Shown here piece by piece: positions 1-12,006 of a stretch of DNA of 64,000 nucleotides. Source of the stretch: Saccharina japonica. Lineage: Eukaryota; Sar; Phaeophyceae; Laminariales; Laminariaceae. Position numbers and translations under genes: made by a program. The stretch covers positions 419,814-483,813 of the forward strand of contig MEHQ01000460.1 of assembly GCA_008828725.1 (NCBI GenBank). The letters are read 5' to 3'. Below the pieces are notes generated by a model. That model did no database searches and was not told the DNA's origin. It worked only from the letters and a program-made list of their open reading frames with translations. Each line of letters begins with the position of its first letter. The first letter of the stretch is position 1.

Positions 1-204
1 GATGCTCCTCACGGACTTCTTCATGGCCCAATATATATATTTTACTGAGTATGGTTATCTCGTTACCCTCCGTTACCAAAACATGCTCCAACCTTGACCG
101 TGGGTCGCTACACATAATTTAGGGAACGAGGGTCGTCTTGACAATGCCAACCACACCTGCTTGTATAAAGAGACATAACCTCGACACGCATCGTTCTCTT
201 ATGC

Positions 205-519
205 TGATTCATCCCGCCCACGGTAGGGGTGAGGGTTGCAGTTAGTTTTTTTTTGCCTTCTGAGGCAGTATTTTGTCACTGGGATTGTCACTGGGGCGGG
301 TTGGGGCTCCTCAAGTAAGCAACCACCGGTTAGTATTATGGTGCTTCTACTAACATATTTGCCTTAGGACAAGCGCATACAGCGCATACAAATGTTGGTC
401 GGGTTGATCGAACAAAATTGTTCGAAGTCGTACTTCGAGCAAAACATCGAGCTCTTGATACTATAACCATGCGAGGAGCTCAGACAATAAGGTACCACCC
501 CTATAAGGCGGCATTGCTC
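205..519 (+). mobile_element. MITE family B, decayed copy
   Basis: A CCACGGTAGGGG start near 213 and a CACCCCTATAAGG...GCATTGCTC end near 519 resemble the B-family termini, with GGAGCTCAGACAATA between them. The copy is degenerate and no target duplication is seen. Confidence 0.35.
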
Positions 520-714
520 ACATCTGTGGGTAAAACTAATGTGTGGACATGGAGTTGGGAGACATCTGATCTTGAACGGGTAGACCCGCCTCTTTCGACG
601 GTCACAATCCGTAAGGTAGCTTTCTGTATCGCCACACATTCAGTGGCAATCAGAGCCACGCGAGAGCGACTACTCTATTGCTTTTGGGGATATCGCTCGT
701 CGGTGTCGCCTTGT

Positions 715-966
715 GATGCATGCTACGATAAAGTTTCACCCGTTCTTTATGAGGGTGGTCACTTGAGGAGCTCCATATGACACCGAAAAATGGATTCCGG
801 AGGAAACGAAAAGTGCTGGTACCCGATGGACGATCCCACGACTTAAGTATACCGCGAAAAATATCGCACCAACAATAATGTGTGTCTGGCGATTGTGGGT
901 TAAGGAGCTCGATCATTCAGAAACATTTCCAGCATAAAACATGCCACCTCTATCGTAGCACGCGTC
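715..966 (-). mobile_element. MITE family A copy 1
   Basis: The copy is 252 bp in reverse orientation. It starts GATGCATGCTACGATAAAG and ends CCTCTATCGTAGCACGCGTC. Family A has roughly 20-bp inverted termini (consensus GACGCRTGCTACGATAGAGG), a conserved block AACCCAAAATCGTCGG and no coding capacity. Confidence 0.8.
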
Positions 967-1188
967 TGGCGCACGCACCGCCATGGGGTAGTCGTTTTAC
1001 ACTGTGCCAATAAAAAATGTGTTTTTAGCCAAATATTAAGTAAGGTACACAGAGCTGCTCGCGCGAGTGTGGCGTCGACACGGCCCGGATATTGGGGATA
1101 CCCCTCCCGCCGTAGCCTTACGTACGCGCTATCCGCTCTACCCTTCGTCCCAACCATGTGACCTTGCAGGCCTTTCAGTGTGTAGCTT

Positions 1189-1461
1189 AACGCGTCCTGC
1201 GATATAGAGGTAGCACTGTTTGGCTGCAACGGTCTCTGAATGACTACGCCCTCCTTGACCCGAAACTTTTCAGGCTTTCTTTCGTTGCTATGCAATATGT
1301 TTCATTGTATACTTCGCCCATGGAACTGGTCATCGGGTATATATACTACAGTAAGCACTATTTATTTCCTCCAAAATCGATAGTTGACTTGCTGTTAGCT
1401 GTTTGTATAGAGCTCCTCAAGCGAGGAGCCTCGAAAAACAAACCAGGATGCACATTATGCA
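1189..1461 (+). mobile_element. MITE family A copy 2
   Basis: This forward copy has a weakened left terminus and a short right terminus, which abuts copy 3. The internal GAGCTCCTCAAGCGAGGAGC palindrome is present. Confidence 0.65.
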
Positions 1462-1674
1462 CCGACGCGTGCTACGATAGAGGTAGCACTTTTGGCTCAA
1501 ATATTTCCGGGATGACGGAGCTCCTTCACCCAAAGTCGTCGTAGCTTTATTCTTGTGTTGCACTACTTTGAGCTTTATACTTGAAAGGCCACGGGAGTTT
1601 TTTCCTCGGGTGGCACTTTTGTTTTCGTGTGAAACAGTTTTTGGCGTGAGGTGTATAGAACTCCTCAGGTGGCC

Positions 1675-2199
1675 GACTCATCCCACGGTAGGGGTGTAGC
1701 AGAATGGGCTGAGCTCCTCACGTGAGGAGCTCAATGTCTCACCCGAAACATGACCTCGGAGACATTCGTTCGCGCAACCCGATCGAAACTTCCAATGCGG
1801 TACAGTAGTCCAAAACCAAACGTGACGCATGCTACGGTAGGGGTGCACCTGCATACAGGCATTGTTTCTGCCTTCTGAGGGTGGTCACTTAAGTGGTAGC
1901 TCTATACCTCACCTAAAACTTTGTTTGGGAGGAAAATAAAAGTGCTCGCCGACGAACATTCCCCTGGCTTAAGTGGAAAATGAAAAATATGGCACCGCAA
2001 TCAACAAAACTACGACGATTTTGGGTGCAGGAGACTTTGGTCATTCAGAAACCGTTTCAGCCTAAAAGTGCTACCTCTATCGCAGCACGCGTCACGTACC
2101 AGTAAAACTACAATGGTATCCGGTGGTTACTCGCGTGAGGAGCTCAGCGGGTCAGATAATAGTGAGCCAAAAAGTGGCACCCCTACCGTGGGATTGCTC
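1675..2199 (+). mobile_element. MITE family B copy 1, split by an A element
   Basis: B termini are present: GACTCATCCCACGGTAGGGG on the left and CCCCTACCGTGGGATTGCTC on the right. A-4 is inserted after position 1823. The joined B halves match the uninterrupted copies at 41698 and 42607 across the junction. Confidence 0.82.
1824..2093 (-). mobile_element. MITE family A copy 4, nested in B-1
   Basis: Reverse copy with both termini. It is flanked by ACGT at 1820-1823 and 2094-2097. The uninterrupted B copy at 42607 reads AACCAAACGTACCAGT across this point, so ACGT is a true 4-bp target duplication. It belongs to the subfamily with GAGGGTGGTCACTT in place of the palindrome. Confidence 0.88.
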
Positions 2200-2285
2200 G
2201 ACCCGACCTAAACCAAAAAGCACGGTGCACCCTCTACCGTGGCATGCGCCCCCCTATCGTACGTAGCACGCGTTATTTGACTCAC

Positions 2286-2439
2286 TTATCCCGTGCACGC
2301 CGTTGTTGTAGACGGTGTTTCCGATGATCTTCACGTTGTCGCTGTCGTCGTGGGGGTCGAACCCGTAGACCGCGTTGTCGTGGACCGTGTTGTACTGCCA
2401 CTTCCCCCCGTCGTGTCCCCAAGAGTAGTGCCCGAACCA
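2286..2439 (-). CDS. manC5-E: Epimerase exon 7 (catalytic motif)
   Basis: The exon starts WFGHYSWGHDGG after the acceptor TTTACATGCAG. It carries the catalytic signature YGFDPHDDSD and a beta-helix rung NTVYNNGVHGI. It ends after one base of the next codon at a strong GTGAGT donor (2285-2280). All active-site residues visible in the motif (Tyr, Asp, His) are intact. Confidence 0.92.
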
Positions 2440-5400
2440 CTGCATGTAAAGAGGCGCGTTGGAATCATGAACCGCGGCAGGGAGAGGGGCCGAGAACGAG
2501 CTTGTCAATTGGAACTACAGCAGTGCGACTTGTCAAGATTGGCGGGTGACGTAGCTGAGTAGGCTTCTAGAGAAGCGGGGAGGAGGGCCAACCGAGCTTG
2601 TTAGGTAGAAAGTATTGAAATGTGGACGTTGAAATGCATAAATACGATGATGTGCTGTCACTACTGTAAGTGCAACAGTGACGGGGTTTATGTAGGCCAG
2701 TGCGTAGAGACAGAGATATGCAGGACGAACAATATAGGCACTCCGAGGCTAAACTATGATGTCGACCTCCCACTTCGCTGGTTGGTTAGACGGAGAAAGT
2801 TTTATCATACCTCTGACGTAGCACGCGTGGCTGGTCTGACACCTGTCCCAACCATTATCCCACGCCAATTCCAAGCAGTTTGTTCCCAAAATGGTAGATG
2901 CAGGTATAAACGAGGGGTCGAGGCGGCATGCCTACTCGTACAGTAGTCTGAAATCCGAGGAAATACTTCTCCCACCTTAGTTCCGAAAACCAAAGGGGGA
3001 TAACTCTCTTACGACTTCAGAGAAGAGAACGATGAACGATACACAAATGACGATCACAGTAGCGGCCACTACTGTGTGATCGGGAGATGACACAAAGCGG
3101 TGTTTGAATGACCGTGGAAGGAGTAACGGGGCACGGGGGGCACCTGAATATGTCTGCATTGCTGGGTGCTCACGTTGCTCTTGTAGCCGGTGTAAACCTC
3201 GAAACGTGTTATTGTTTTGATCGCTATCCCGCACAAGGGGGTAAGGCAAGAAGCATGGTATACCGTACATGCCTTGGCTTTTAGGCGGTGCGTCTCACGT
3301 TGTCGTGAATGTCGGACCGGAGGATGTCGCCGGTGACGCCGTAGTTGAGCCCGTTGTCGTCGTCGTAGATGTCGAGGTTGGTCAGGTCTTTGCACAAGCC
3401 CCGGGCCTTGTAAGAAATTCCGTACGACTCTGCCGCATCGTACCCGAGGTCTGGTGGGTGGTTTCACAACGGCGCAGGCCAGAAGAGTGACACGTGGACT
3501 ATCTCCGTCAGTGAATGGGATACTGTACATGATTATCGGGCAAAACCGACCGTGTCGTCATTCTGAGTTGTCTGCACCGATCCCGGGCAAGCAAACCATT
3601 GAGCCACTCATTTGGTCTCCGATTTCTAGCCAGCCTGATTGTTTTAATATATTGAACAAATGTTTTGTGTTAGGAACTACTACTGCTGCTGCACAGTACT
3701 TGAATTGAGCGACAAAGTCAGCGTCAAGCAGTTTCGTTTCGCATTCCGGTGTGTAGTGTCAACCGCCCTTTGTTCGGAATATTAAATGTTGATTTCGATG
3801 CTGCTGCTGCTGCCGCCGACGCTGTTACCCGTACAACCTGCCAAGGGGTATACCAATACGTCACCCAAACATAATCTACTTGCATTACAAAAATGGAAGG
3901 ATGGCGCCCCCCGCCAGATCAATTTCCAACCCCAGGCGCAACGTACCCTTTCTACTAACGTCAACGTTAATGTTCCTCCTCTCACATGCGATCTCAGACC
4001 GAAGGATGTCCATCCGGGAGTTCCCCATGTTGTTCTTGGCTTGACCGGTGCTGTAGTCATCTTCGTCTCTCCTCGGGTCGTCCGGACACTCATCTTGATC
4101 CCGGCCGGTAATCTTCTCCGTCACCGCGCTGAGGTAACTGTTAAGGGCCACAAGAGAGCATATCACGGGAAGGAAACATATTTAAGACCTCTGGAACACG
4201 AATAGCCACAAATAGAGAAGGTGCGCACTACTGTGTACTGTTGTATGAGAAAAGGGCAAACAGCTGTAGAAAACGAACGATCACAGGCAGTTTGAGTGAG
4301 AACTAGCTTACGAGCGGCCTAACACGTATGTACCGTCTGGAGATATTCACACCGCAGCGGGCAGAGCAAGAGAGGGTGCCTGCACTGCGCCTTCCTCCCG
4401 AGTCGTTTGATGTACCGCAAGTACTAGTATGGCGCGCCCCACGACCTCATGTTTGAATTCGAGCCTGATTCAAAACCCGAGTTTCTTAATCACTCGTTCT
4501 GTAAGTTGCTCAACCTAGACGGATGATGACCGCGCTTTCTCTATGCTTTGGTCGATGTACTCGTCTAGTTTACAAAACATGGTAAGACGCGTGCTACGGT
4601 AGAGGTAGCACTTTTTGGATGCATCGTTTTCTGAACGACGGGATCCTTAACCCAAATCCGTCGGACTTTCATTTTTGTGACGAATTATATTTCAGAGTAT
4701 ACTCCGGTCATGAAATTTCTCATCCGGCAGCACTTTTATTTTCTTCCAAAATCATTGTTTCGGCGAGGCATGACGCTCCTTAGGTGAGGATCTCACAAAA
4801 AACATGGTGTGCCTCTATCGTAGCATGCGTCGTAAGGTCAACAAAAGGCACCACCACGCACACACAGACAAACACATCCGCACGCACACACTCACGTACT
4901 CACGCAGGCACGCACACACACCTTCGATGGTCGGAAATATCGCGGTCGTAGTCGGCAGCGAGCAGGTCCCACGAAAAGATCTTGGTGAACCTGATGTCCA
5001 GTTCACCTCCGTGGGCTCGGATGTTCTGGTAGGTGCTCGTATTGCTCGCCTGCCGCAGTTTCAGAAACGAGGAGATTAGGCCACGGTGACTGCCATGTTG
5101 AGCAGCTCAACCGAGGTGACGCATGCTACGGTGGTAGAGATCAGGGTCAGTGTACCACATGTTTTTTTTCCTTATAAGGGTGGTCACTTATCACTTGAGG
5201 AGCTCTATACCTCACCCAAAAACTGATTTAAAAAAATAAAAATAAAGTTCTACCTGCGATGAAACATCCCGTGGTGTAAGTAAACTGCAGAAATGAAAAA
5301 TGCTGCAACGCAAGTATTCAATTACACCGAGTTTGGGTTAAGGAGCCTAAGGAGACCCCCGTCATTCAGCAAAAAAAAACGTCAAAAAGACTGGTGCTAC

Positions 5401-8400
5401 GATAGGGGGGGTACCCACATTTTCCCTACCGGGTTTTGGCCACTCGGACGAGTGGCTCCGAATCTACCTGAATATTGGACCAAAACAAAGTTTGTTCGCG
5501 TTATGCAACCAAACCTCCAACGGCGGTGCATATAGAACTACCAAAGAACAAACAAAGGATTTGAGTACAACGTAGTAAAGCAGTCACTCAGCCTAGTGGC
5601 TCTGTGCAGGTGAAAAACAAGCACATATACATGACCCCCCTACCGTAGCACCAGTCAAAAGTGCTACCTCTGTACCTCTGTCGTAGCACACTTTTGACGC
5701 GTGCTCTGATATAGAGGTAGCACGGTTCAGGCGAAACGCTTTCGAAATGATCCGGCTCCAAAACCCCAGATCGTCGGACTTTCGTTTTCGTGCTGCCAAT
5801 TTGTCATGGTATACTTAGGCCATAAGAGTGTTCACCGGGTAGCACTTTTCCTTCCAAAATCATGTTTTCGGTGACTTATAATTGGTACAGAGCTCTTCAA
5901 GTGAGGAGCTTCTTAAAAACAAAATGGTACACCCCTACCTTAAGGTAGAATGCGTCTGATCATAATATACTGAGCCAAACGGCACCCCTCCGACCGTGGG
6001 GGGGGGTACTCATGTCGTGCACGGCCGTAGTCATATGACCATAGACCCTCGCATCCCTACAATGCCGGGACGGAGCACGTTGGGTTTTCACCAACCAGGC
6101 AGACATTGCTTGCACCAAGCGCGAAGCGCCGTGAGGTATTGGGCGAGTCGCACGGAGGGTGAGCTGCATCCTGCTAAGAACCGCCTCTGAGGCGGACTTG
6201 CATATGGACGACAGCTTCAATGAGTTAATTTAATTTCTGGTGTGGTCCGACCGTGGGGGGGGGTCGTAACCAATGCTGGTGTGGATTTTGTACAATTCTG
6301 TTTCTGCTGTACTTCACTAGTACTGTACAGCGCAGGACATCTAATGAGAAACAACAGGAAAGCTAACCCAGCCTGGATTTCTTTTTTTAGATTTTTAGAG
6401 AGGGTGATTTCTACATTAACTTCAAAGCAACGAGTCTCAAATTTCTTGTATTCCTCGAAATCTCAGCCTCCAGAGCTTTCTTATCAGCCTGTTTCTTGTT
6501 AAAAATCCCGTACTGTACTTCACAGCACGTACCATAGGTAAAATTTTAATGGATCAATACTGCAGTAATTCAAGACATCAACTAGGTTTTCCCCTACGAG
6601 GAGACATGATATGGCAATGAGCCCTTGTGGCATGCCCAACGAGGAGAGGGCGCACCTCCACAGTTTTTGTGAATGATTCGCTCTCAGCGTACGCTGTAGC
6701 AGGTGTCCCCAACTGAGCTGTATACATATTAATACCAGGTGAAAAGTAAGTAATTATTATCATCCAACAATAGCCGATTACGATCGGGTTGACGTGAGAA
6801 CAGCGAATGGATAGAATACAACAAAGTCGAACACGAGATTTGAGCGCATTCTGTGTGCTTCTCACGCCACCGAAACGAAACATATAGTGCGGAGGACGTA
6901 TACGTGCGGTGATGAACGCGTAATGGTGATGACACGTGGCATACACGACTTTGTTTTTGAGGTGTACTACGATAGAGGTATACAGCACTTTTTGGCTGAA
7001 ACATTTCCTGAATGACGGTGCTTCTTAGCCCAAAATCGTCGCTATTTTGTTCATGTGGTGGCGGTGTTTTCGTTGAATACTTATAGCGGACCATGGGATT
7101 GTTCAAGGGGTAGCCCTTTTATGTTCTTCCAAAGACACATGCTACGATAGAGGTGACACCATGTTTTTTTCTGAGCTCCTCACTTAAGGAGCGTCATACC
7201 TCACCGAACAAATGATTTTGGACGAAAATAAAAGTGCTGCCGTATGAGAAATATCGTGACCGAAGTATACTCTAAAACAGTATTCGTCACAAAAATGAAA
7301 GTCCGACGAATTTGGGTTAAGGGGAGCCCGATCGTTCAGAAAACGATTCAGCCAAAAAGTGCTACCTCTCTACCGTAGCACGCGTCGAAAATCATTTTTT
7401 GGATGAAGGAAAGAGCTCCTTTAGGGGACCACCCGCAGAAACGTTAGGGTGCACCTCTACGGTAGTATGCGTCTTAAAACAAACGTGCACAGGCACGTCG
7501 GGACGGACGCGTGCTAGGCGGTAAAGGTACAACACGTTTTAGCTGACACGTTTTCGGAATGGCGGAGCTCTTTAACCCAAAGCCGTCCGAATTTCATTAT
7601 TCTTGTGTTACAATACGTTTCGTTGTGCGCACCTACTGACTGTATGTAGGCGATGGGATTTGTTCATGGGGTAGAATTTGTTTTTTCTTCCTGAAATCGG
7701 TTTGTTTTACTTAGTATTAGTATGGAGCCCCTCGTGTGAGGAGCCTTACAAGCAAAATGGTGCACCATGATTACCTTAACCCATTCATAACTGAAAAACA
7801 ATGTCCCACACTAATTCCAAGTGTTTTCCCCCAAATTCGTGGGACCAGTTCTTGAGGGGTTAAGGTGGCATGCGTCTCGGTGCCGTAATAAAAACGCTAA
7901 ACACGCCGGATGTGATAACGTGATCGTTGGGGTGAGGGTGACCCAAAGATGCGTGCTACGATAGAGATATCACTTTTTGGCTGACATTATTTCTGAATGA
8001 TCGCACTTTTTGGCTGACATTATTTCTGAATGATCGCACTTTTTGTCTGGCATTATTTCTGAATGATCGCACTTTTTGGCTGACATTATTTCTGAATGAT
8101 CGAGCTGTTTATTAACCCAAAATCGGCGGACTGTCCTTTTTTTGTTGCCATCTTGTTCCTATTAATAGTGTGCTTCGGCCATGGGATTGTGCATCGGGTA
8201 TAACGTAGCACTTTCACTTTCTTCCTCCAAAATCAGTTTGGGGTGAGGTGTGGAGCTCTTCAAGTAAGAAGCTCCAGAAAAACACGGTGCACCTCTATCG
8301 TAGCATGCGTCCAGACTAGGGCGCACCTTATGTTTGTTGTCGTTCCAACCAACAAACAGTGGGCAAGGGTTATCCTCTTCGCGTCGTACTACAACGTACG

Positions 8401-11400
8401 CCAACTACAATAATAGTAGAGTCGAATACGCATACTACTGCTGTAAGTCGTGAGAGTTTTATGAATACTGGCTGGAACAACTCTCGGGATATTGTACCCA
8501 AAACGACCGTGAGGTAGGTATGATTCGCGTATTGTATGTAGGCCGCGGGCACAACGGCTCGCGCGGCAACATTCACTATCTCGCTAGCCAGCACTTGGTA
8601 AGGCCTCTCGAGCAACGACACGGTTGGGGTGGTGCCGAATGTTCCGAGATCCTCACACAAAAAAAAATCGATATCCAGCTTACCGAGGCGTGCTACGATG
8701 TCGGTAGCACTTTTTGGCTAAAGACATGTTTTGTATGAATGATGGAACCATACTCGTCGGAATGCCATTTATTTTTTTATGTTTTGCAGTGTGCGTTTTT
8801 TTATGTGTACCTGGGCCATGGAATGAAGTGATTATCATTTTTGCCATCCGACAATGTGCAGCATGAGCTTCAACGTTGATCACTCATAACATTTCCCGAA
8901 GGCAGAAAACCACGGAAACAAAGGAAACCTACGAGGTATTATATGGGCAAAGTCTAACTCACTTCTATCGTGTTGCATCTTTTCATGTCCCTCAAAATCG
9001 GTTTTTTGTGACTTGCTATTAGTATAGAGCCCCCCCTCAAGGGAGGAACCTCAGGAAAATAATTGGCACACCTCTTTACCTTTTAGCATGTATGTGTCAA
9101 CCCGACCAAATACGTATATCCCCTACGTCGTACAACAATCGAACTACAGCAATAAAAACAAAACACGCGCGAATGGCTCACTGTAACACTGAGTAGTAAC
9201 TACTAGGGTACCTAATAATACATATCGAATCCCACACGAATACAGTACAAGACACTTAATGAGAAACAGAAAATATGGTCCAGGCTGGATTTCTTATTTG
9301 AGAGAGGGTGCTTTCTACACTAATTTTAAGATAACGACTCCAGAATTTCTTATTTTCCTCGAAATGTCAGCCTGGCTTTCTTATTAGCTTGTTTCTTATT
9401 ACGTGTCCTGTACTGTACTACAAATGATACACCCAACATACATTCTACGCAGCTCGGAAAGTTGGACTATCAACTATTCAACCAGTCGAACCCACACACA
9501 GCTGACGTGTGTTCATAATAATTGTATTCAAAACTTCTGAAACCAATGCACACCTGCAGAACTAAAACGCATACTCGTAGTGCTACTCGGTACACACATA
9601 GTAGTAGTAGTTGCTCACCTCAGGAGCTCAACCACATCAGACAATATCGAGCCAGAACGCGCAGCCCCTACCTACCGCACCATGCAATGGGCTTCTCATA
9701 ACTCTCACCAGAAGGAGAGTCTCGCATTCGTCCACGGCGCTCTCCGATCCGTCTATGCTAAGCTTGCCCCCGTTTATGATGTGGATGCTGGATTCCAGGT
9801 AGTAGGTGCCGGTGTACACGTCCGAGTACCAGTTTGTGTCCTGGGGGGGTACAGGGGAGGGGTCATGCGAGAAGGAGGACGGCAGGACGACAGGGAGGGG
9901 GGACACTTGTCACTTATCCGAGGTATATACAGCAAGTATTTAATACTCCGAGTATACTTGGTACCAGGTAGTAGGTGTGTGTGTTGTCTTCACAATAAAC
10001 TCGTCCTTTCTACCCATCCAACTACATCATCGGTACACCCAGTGTCTGTGCTGATTCCTTATCCTGGAGAGATACAAATGCATGAATGACGTGGTCACAG
10101 ACTGTGAGACAGAGAAAAACCAATACAAAATAAACGCAACTGAATTGGTCGTAAAGCACAAGTGAAATGGCAACGTATATACCGGTATCGTATTATGATT
10201 CCATTTGCCATCTGACAATCATGTATGTGCAGCTCTCTTATGCCAGTCATACGAATCGAATACAACCTATCAATCATCCCTGGATACTTGCCAAACTTAT
10301 ACCAATAATTCATTACCCCTTATTAATGGCTTTACCGACTCCTCACCGACGTTTGACCAATCAAATTAATCAAATGAAGTGCATTCAAATGAATTTAAAG
10401 CACCCGCTGTGATATGAAGGGTTTTTTCTCCAAAACTCATTATTTGCAAGCTGTGTGTACAGCAGCAGCGGTCGGTGGTCTCGTAAGAACATAGATTTTA
10501 AAATCTAGCCTACAGCTTGCCTACAGCAATAAAAGAAAAAGGAAAAAGAAAAAGTGGGTACTCTTGGCCTCGTAGGTGTTCGCCGTCCGCAGGAACTTGT
10601 CAGAAATCTACCCTCGTTTCGCTAGAATAATCGTTACTGACGTTAGCCTTAACACATCATTTCAGGTTCCTTATGAGAGGGCTGTGATACTACAGTAGTA
10701 TATACATGTCGTCTCGTGATCATTGACTTGTCTCAGCGCGTCGGGTATGTTGTCAGTACTGGAAACATTTTTTTTTGTTTTGTCTTTATAGGCATACCAG
10801 CCCAAAGTATACACATAATACGGGATATTGGTGTTAGGTATAGAGGCATATCGTGTTTAGTGCTGCACAACGCTCAGTATTCCTAAAAGCATACAATACC
10901 AGATACCGGTATCAATCATCCAACCGACCGTTCAGCATTCTGCAGTACGTAGTAGTGGGAATATCGGTTTACCCCAGATAAGAGGGTTCGCTCAATATCG
11001 GCATGTACCGCCTATACTAAAAGCTATATGTATATATGGTGCACTACATACAAAAGCGAAACCTTACGAAGGCTTTAACGGGGCGCTCTTCAATATACCA
11101 TGTATACTCTACAGCAAGCAGCAGTAACTACTGCTGTGTGGATTAACACAAGAAATCGATACGAGTAAGAAATTGATTTCCAACATTCGGCCGCGCGTCC
11201 AAGGTTTCAGTCAGAGAATCTCCAGCGAAAAGCGCACACATGGTTATAATTCACCCTTTTACAGCACAGCAGTACTACAGTACTACTCTGCACTGAATGC
11301 TTTTGTTTGGTTGCTTGATTGTTGATTTGCTTCAGTATGTTTACTTTCTATTATTTTTTCCTTTTCGCTTTTTTCTTTATTTCCTCTTTTTTTCTCTTGC

Positions 11401-11954
11401 ATGCACCTGGATTGCTAGCAGGGTAGGTCTTGCCTGTCGTATATGGCATTGCATTGTCTGCTCTGCTTACTGCACTGAGCGTAGTATCTCTGTGTCGTAG
11501 TTTTGTGACCACAGAACTGGTACCTTTTTAGGATGATGAATCGGCACGGACACTGGGTGTGCTGGATGTCGACGGGTAGAAAGGAAGGTTTAATGTGAAG
11601 AACACACACACTGCAGCGTACCTAAATACCCCCTCTTATTCCAGGTATCTTGTCCGCACAGGGCGAAGCACAATCGATGTCGACATGTACTTCGAATAGT
11701 TCAGAAATCGAAATTACACATTGAACATGCGACACTTCGAAAGCGTCGATACGATATTTAACGCTATCCGAACATACATCAGCCTGCACATACATTACCC
11801 GCCCGAAACCCAAGGAGATTTTCGTCTACAACGTGTGTGTCGTGGTTCTTCTGTAGGATATATCGGTGTACGTTCAAAATAAGCAGCGGTGTTTATCTAC
11901 TAAATTTATAGTAGTAGTTGTGTGTTTTTGTAGTGGTAGTATACTGGTAGTAGC

Positions 11955-12006
<52 letters not shown>

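Larger units (their letters stand above)
1464..2250 (+). mobile_element. MITE family A copy 3, split by a B element
   Basis: The left part (1464-1674) opens with the perfect terminus GACGCGTGCTACGATAGAGG. The right part (2200-2250) ends CTCTACCGTGGCATGCGCC. B-1 sits between them, flanked by GGCC (1671-1674) and GACC (2200-2203). This is the outer shell of a three-level nest. Confidence 0.72.

Noticed and set aside
5998-6006. Poly-G runs as 3' poly(C) tails of retroposons
   Set aside because: At 6007 the run is present on both sides within an 18-bp duplication, so it belongs to the target. A tail origin remains possible for other copies but is not the simpler reading.
5960-6220. Reading frames within SINE-like element E that recur near 52.7-52.9 kb
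   Set aside because: The identity is due to the repeat copy; the element behaves as a non-coding retroposon. A short stretch resembles the LINE C-terminus only because the 3' ends are related.
7971-8102. CRISPR-like array
   Set aside because: Units are contiguous with no spacers, inside a MITE, in a eukaryote.
9611-10089. Plus-strand 169-codon frame overlapping epimerase exon 3
   Set aside because: Opposite strand to a well-supported exon; no recognisable domain.
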